Part shown: positions 35,018-38,588 of the stretch, piece by piece | How positions within the stretch are numbered: position 1 is the first letter of the stretch | Layout: each line of letters starts with the position of its first letter | NCBI GenBank assembly: GCA_037447655.1 | Contig: JBBHKE010001291.1 | Span: 87,613 to 126,200 of the forward strand | Direction: 5' to 3' | Length of the DNA: 38,588 bases | DNA from: Zygnema cylindricum | Lineage: Eukaryota; Streptophyta; Zygnematophyceae; Zygnematales; Zygnemataceae | Notes under the pieces: model-generated | The model's database searches: none | Told to the model about the DNA's origin: nothing | The model's input: only the letters and a program-made list of their open reading frames with translations | Translations under genes and position numbers: made by a program

Positions 35018-35360
35018 GATGTCATTCTTCCACGAGTTCTGGATGATCAGACATCTGTCACACTAACTTCCCTTATGCTTTTTAACAGCCTTCAGGTGAG
35101 ACGAATTCCTCACAAGAAAATTGATGTTGCTTATATTGGATGCTTATAATGTATTATTCTATGAAATATTATTTAAAGTGGTTGTTGATTTATTAATTTC
35201 TCTTGTGCAAATGCGTATGCTCATCCCTGGGACTCTGTTTCAGGTCGTTACAAGCCTCTATGTTTTCTGACCATTTACAACCGAGCTATTCTCCCGGCTT
35301 TACAAATGGCAATCCTTCGGAGGAAAAATGGAAATCTGGTATTTTCCCTTGAAATCCCAT

Positions 35361-35715
35361 TGTTTATTTACCATCCTCTTTTGCTATTTTTCTATAAGGA
35401 CTATGTGATAAAGTTTCTTGGAGTAGATCTGGTGTTTTCCCTAGTATTTTTTGTCTAGTTGATAGTGTTTATTTACCATCTTTTTTTTCTTTTTCTGTTT
35501 TTAAGGGCAATGTGATAAAGTTTCTTAGATGTGGGGTGGTCGACAGTTGATGAAGGTCCTGAGGTGAACCCTTCATGTGGTTTTGCTTATTCGCATGTTT
35601 TGTATGGGAAAATTGATCTATACCAGTTAGTTTATAATGTTTCACCTATATTTGTATGTTTTGTATGGGAAAATTGACGTACACTAGTTAGTTTATGATG
35701 TTTCACAGACTTGAT
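35361..35715. repeat. Two local tandem duplications in a PP4R3 intron
   Basis: TGTTTATTTACCATC...AATGTGATAAAGTTTCTT occurs at 35361 and 35467 (period about 106). GTTTTGTATGGGAAAATTGA occurs near 35597 and 35658 (period about 61). Confidence 0.85.
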
Positions 35716-36938
35716 TTTGTGAAAGTGACCATGGATATCCTTCGGAAATTTCAGTTATTTTTCAACTGAAAAAAAACATTAGTTAGTTTTTTTTTTTTAT
35801 GAGGCAGAGCATGTGAGATCTGTGAGATTTGTAGGAGTGAGTAGCATGTAATTGCTGGAGTTTTCGTATGATATTGGTCCTATTATTTTTTCGTTTGAGG
35901 GCGGTGGATTTTATTTCTGTCGAATTGCTTTTTTATGCTTTTTTTGAAAATAACTTAACACTTGAGCTGTTTGGAATACGTTTCACAGGTATCTTTTTTG
36001 CAAGAATTTTGCAATTTGCATCAGCATTTGCCTCCTGCACAGCAAAACCAGTTGTTAGGTGAGTTTTTTTGGGGACATGAAAAAAAATATATGTATCCTC
36101 TTTTGACATCTAGAATTTATGTTGTCAATTTCTTTCTTTTGACCTGTTGTTGTTTACTTTTTAGTCATTATTTATCATGTGAGGGACATATAAAGACTGG
36201 CTTGTAGGTCCATCTGATAGTTTAAATAGCATTTTTATTTGTAAAAAAAAAAAAAAAAACCAGACCTTTTTGGAACTTTTTTTTGTGTTTTTTTGGGCTT
36301 TGAAGGTCGTTGTTTTCATTGATCAATGGTTTGATTGGAGTGCGCTGATAAAAAGTTAAAGACTGTTAATGTGCACAGATATAAACCTGTAAAAAACCTG
36401 TTTATGAACCTATTTCTGGACCTGTGAGCTTGTTAGAAACCTTTTTTTAAACCAAGTATCCTGTTATGAACCTATTCTTGTAAACTCGTTTGTAAAGCAG
36501 TTATGGATTATCGCTAATGGAAAAAAATATATATTTTCCTGGTAATCGATGCGGGGTCCACCTTGACCTTATTACCATGGGTCTGTTTGAAATTGTCACG
36601 ACTACTCTTCAGCATCTAGACTAGAGTATACGCCTGAGTGGGTAAGAGATCAATGACTTTATTCGGAAGAAGCTCCGGACTGTTTTGTTTGATTACTATT
36701 GACTTCAATTCATGGCTAAAGTTTAAAAAAGAGAACGGTGTAGGATTTCAATTTTAAGAACGGTTGAGGATTAGAAAAAAAAGAAACGGTTGAGGATTTA
36801 ACTTTTCGTATGCTGGTTAGTGGGTCTTTGTGTCGACCCTTGTGTCTTCAACCCAAAACCTGCAAAAAAAAACATGTTAAGGGACATGGAGTGTGCATAG
36901 GCCCTTCTCAAATGTTTCTTTTTGTATCTAAATATGTT

Positions 36939-36939
<1 letters not shown>

Positions 36940-37010
<71 letters not shown>

Positions 37011-37022
37011 TCTCTCTTTCTC
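36940..37022 (+). repeat. (CT)n directly before a PP4R3 acceptor
   Basis: About 38 CT units ending 11 bp before the CAG acceptor at 37031-37033. It could serve as an expanded polypyrimidine tract. A further CT-rich block follows the exon at 37165-37345. Confidence 0.92.
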
Positions 37023-37707
37023 GCCTCGTACAGCACGGATGTTCTTATGGCCACCTTGGACCCAGATCTGGCTGCTTTACGGGCGTTTTTGGTCGATCAG
37101 TCGGAGCCTCTTCTATTTGGCTCTCTGGCAAGTTCTTCAAGTGCCGTATTTTTCCACAAATGCTTTTTTTCTCTTTCTCTCTCTCTCCCTCCCCTCTTTC
37201 TCTTTTTCTCTCTCGCTCTTTTTCCCTCTCTGTCTCTTTCCACCCATCTCACAAACTCTGCGCAGCCGCGCTCTCTCTCCCCCTCTCTCTCTGTATCTCT
37301 TTCCCCCTCTCCCTCACTCACAAACGCTTACCACCTCCCTCCCTCGCTCTCCTCGTGGTTTTTTATTTTAGCTCAGACAACTCTCACGAGTAAATTCCTG
37401 TAATGCATTTGTCCCATTCATTTGTCTCATTGATTAAAATTGAATGGCTGTAATGTTCTAAAGCAGCCGGTACAATCCAAATCGAAATTTTTTTTTTTTT
37501 TTTTTTATGTGATCACTATGCATTCATCGTAATTTGCTCCCTCGATTGTCTCACATGTCTTATATGAGAAATTGCCCTCGATGCAATCGACTATGTTTTG
37601 GCCGGAGATTAGAATTTTAGAGTTGATGTTGTTGTGGGTCTTTTGCTAAAGACTTTTTATGTTCAATTTAAGCACGAGTCATAATTGCAAATCCCTGCAT
37701 TGGAGGA

Positions 37708-37901
37708 CACTGCCCATTGCTATGAGTGGTTTTGGTAACGACTTTTTTGTCTAAAAATCATAAAATAGTGTCTAATAACAGTATTGAAGAAAAACACCAT
37801 AATCTGCCACTTCACCCTTAACGAAAGCAGTATTACTCATACCAATTTCTCACTAATCTAATAATTTGTTTACGCTAAAAATAAAATAGCAATGGGCAGT
37901 G
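37708..37901. mobile_element. 194-bp MITE with CACTGCCCATTGC ends
   Basis: CACTGCCCATTGCTAT at the left and ATAGCAATGGGCAGTG at the right, 16-bp inverted repeat. TA follows on the right and GA precedes on the left. A sister subfamily of the CACYGTG MITEs, inside an intron of the PP4R3 relic. Confidence 0.82.
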
Positions 37902-38367
37902 TACTGAGTTCGGTGGTCGTTGACTTTTTAGATCTTATTGCAGGTATTATGTTCTGTGAAACAGTGTTGTGGAGAAAGTCCTCAAATTGTGATACTGCAC
38001 ATTTTCCTTAAACTCTTCTTGGTATTGCTTGGTTAAACTACCGAAAGTCACTCGTGTTCTGTGAGTAAAATGTGAGTTATCGCACAGATTGTATAGGTTT
38101 TTTTCAGTAAATGTGCATTTATTCACAAAACTGTACAATAACTTATAGTAGTTTCCCATGATGTACCAGGCTATTGTTTGCATTGAGTAGGTCACTGATA
38201 TTGGTCTGAGAATTGGGCATGGTTGGGGGATTGCAGGACAAATTCTACTACCGTTATTTGTTGAAGAATGATTTGTTTGAGCATGTTATACAGGCTTTTA
38301 TTGCCAACGGAAACCGATGTAATTGTTGAAATCTGCTATAATTGAGATGGTGGATTTCATTCGAAAG

Positions 38368-38588
38368 GTGTGTCTATGACCTAAACAGCTTTTGGCAGTA
38401 TATGGCCATCGCAATTTGGTTATTTCAGATTTTTTGTATAAATCAATTTTTGCCTTTGTGATGCGATTTTTAAACTTGATGTCCAAGAGTTTTTGCTTCC
38501 TTGGATGTCTTTTCAGTTGCAAGATACTTCTTGTGTTCTGAGGCGTGTGCTGAGATTTGCTAGCTTGAATGCTTTTCTCCAACTGTGG
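38368..38588. other. Sequence after the last recognised PP4R3 exon
   Basis: Begins with donor-like GTGTGT. A TTTTCAG at 38512-38518 could be an acceptor, but the following frame shows no PP4R3 homology I can recognise. Confidence 0.35.

Larger units (their letters stand above)
35018..38367 (+). pseudogene. PP4 regulatory subunit 3 (SMEK/PSY2) homologue, partial, with stops and a frameshift
   Basis: PP4R3 is the substrate-targeting subunit of protein phosphatase 4. Exon 35018-35095: DVILPRVLDDQTSVTLTSLM. Exon 35244-35338: VVTSL, stop TGA (35268-35270), then PFTTELFSRLY. Exon 35989-36058: VSFLQEFCNLHQHLPPAQQN. An exon ending 36641 reads MGLFEIVTTTLQHLD, stop TAG (36622-36624), SIRLSG. Exon 37034-37127: TDVLMATLDPDLAALRAFLV, with a possible GC donor. 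Exon 38237-38367: DKFYYRYLLKNDLFEHVIQA, FIANGNRCN, then LLKSAIIEMVDFIRK only if one missing T is allowed near 38323 (131 nt). All blocks are in family order. The TAG replaces a Lys codon by one substitution, and TAG ends SYF1 and uS15, so it is a real stop. The N-terminal and distal parts were not found. Pseudogene is the best reading; assembly error is less likely. Confidence 0.85.

Noticed and set aside
35268-36624. Reassigned stop codons to explain in-frame TGA and TAG in PP4R3 exons.
   Set aside because: SYF1 and uS15 end in TAG, and a frameshift in the same gene would remain unexplained.

Overview
This is nuclear DNA of an intron-rich eukaryote, with AT-rich intergenic sequence and many polypurine/polypyrimidine tracts. 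The best taxonomic clue is ribosomal protein eL24, whose 63 readable residues resemble land-plant eL24 closely. The last exon of the mitochondrial uS15 gene and the PP4R3 exons also look plant-like. I infer a member of the green lineage, perhaps an early-branching streptophyte alga, with low confidence.

Layout. 26-1200 (minus): 5' part of a secreted fasciclin-domain gene, cut by the window edge and carrying a 1-nt frameshift. 1201-13741: a gene-poor transposon graveyard. Its core is a nest with clear boundaries. A GGGTATGTCCCCATGT-ended element with TAA duplications (4205-9431) contains a 4.4-kb hAT-type element (4304-8743) with exact 8-bp GTAACACC duplications. That element holds a long inverted repeat (5053-7640), a 62-bp tandem array, and a TA-flanked MITE inserted in the array. 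13742-20106 (minus): a complete six-exon SYF1/XAB2 splicing-factor gene (930 codons, no lesions). About 21.8-25.46 kb (plus): a mitochondrial-type uS15 gene, with only the last two exons certain and four MITEs in the introns upstream. 26677-28578 (plus): the first three exons of cytosolic eL24 (RPL24). The C-terminal half was not found. 28.9-30.24 kb (plus): a broken GH16 glycoside-hydrolase relic. 30.2-35 kb: minisatellites and strand-asymmetric purine/pyrimidine blocks. 35018-38367 (plus): exons of a PP4 regulatory subunit 3 (SMEK/PSY2) homologue with two in-frame stops and a 1-nt deletion.

The genes do not form an operon or pathway. SYF1 and the uS15 gene are divergent and share the 20107-21804 interval. 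Two themes recur. First, local tandem duplication (units of about 60-110 bp or larger) often copies 3' splice-site regions: a five-copy array at SYF1 intron 1, decayed SYF1 exon-5 copies in intron 4, and a second acceptor region in RPL24 intron 2. Second, an intact SYF1 sits beside several interrupted genes, which suggests that many of the lesions are real rather than assembly noise.

I found no prokaryotic features, CRISPR array, rRNA or convincing tRNA, and no clear new multi-gene system. The most unusual signals are the nested hAT element, the hairpins inside it that keep self-complementarity while changing sequence, and the tandem 3' splice-site array.
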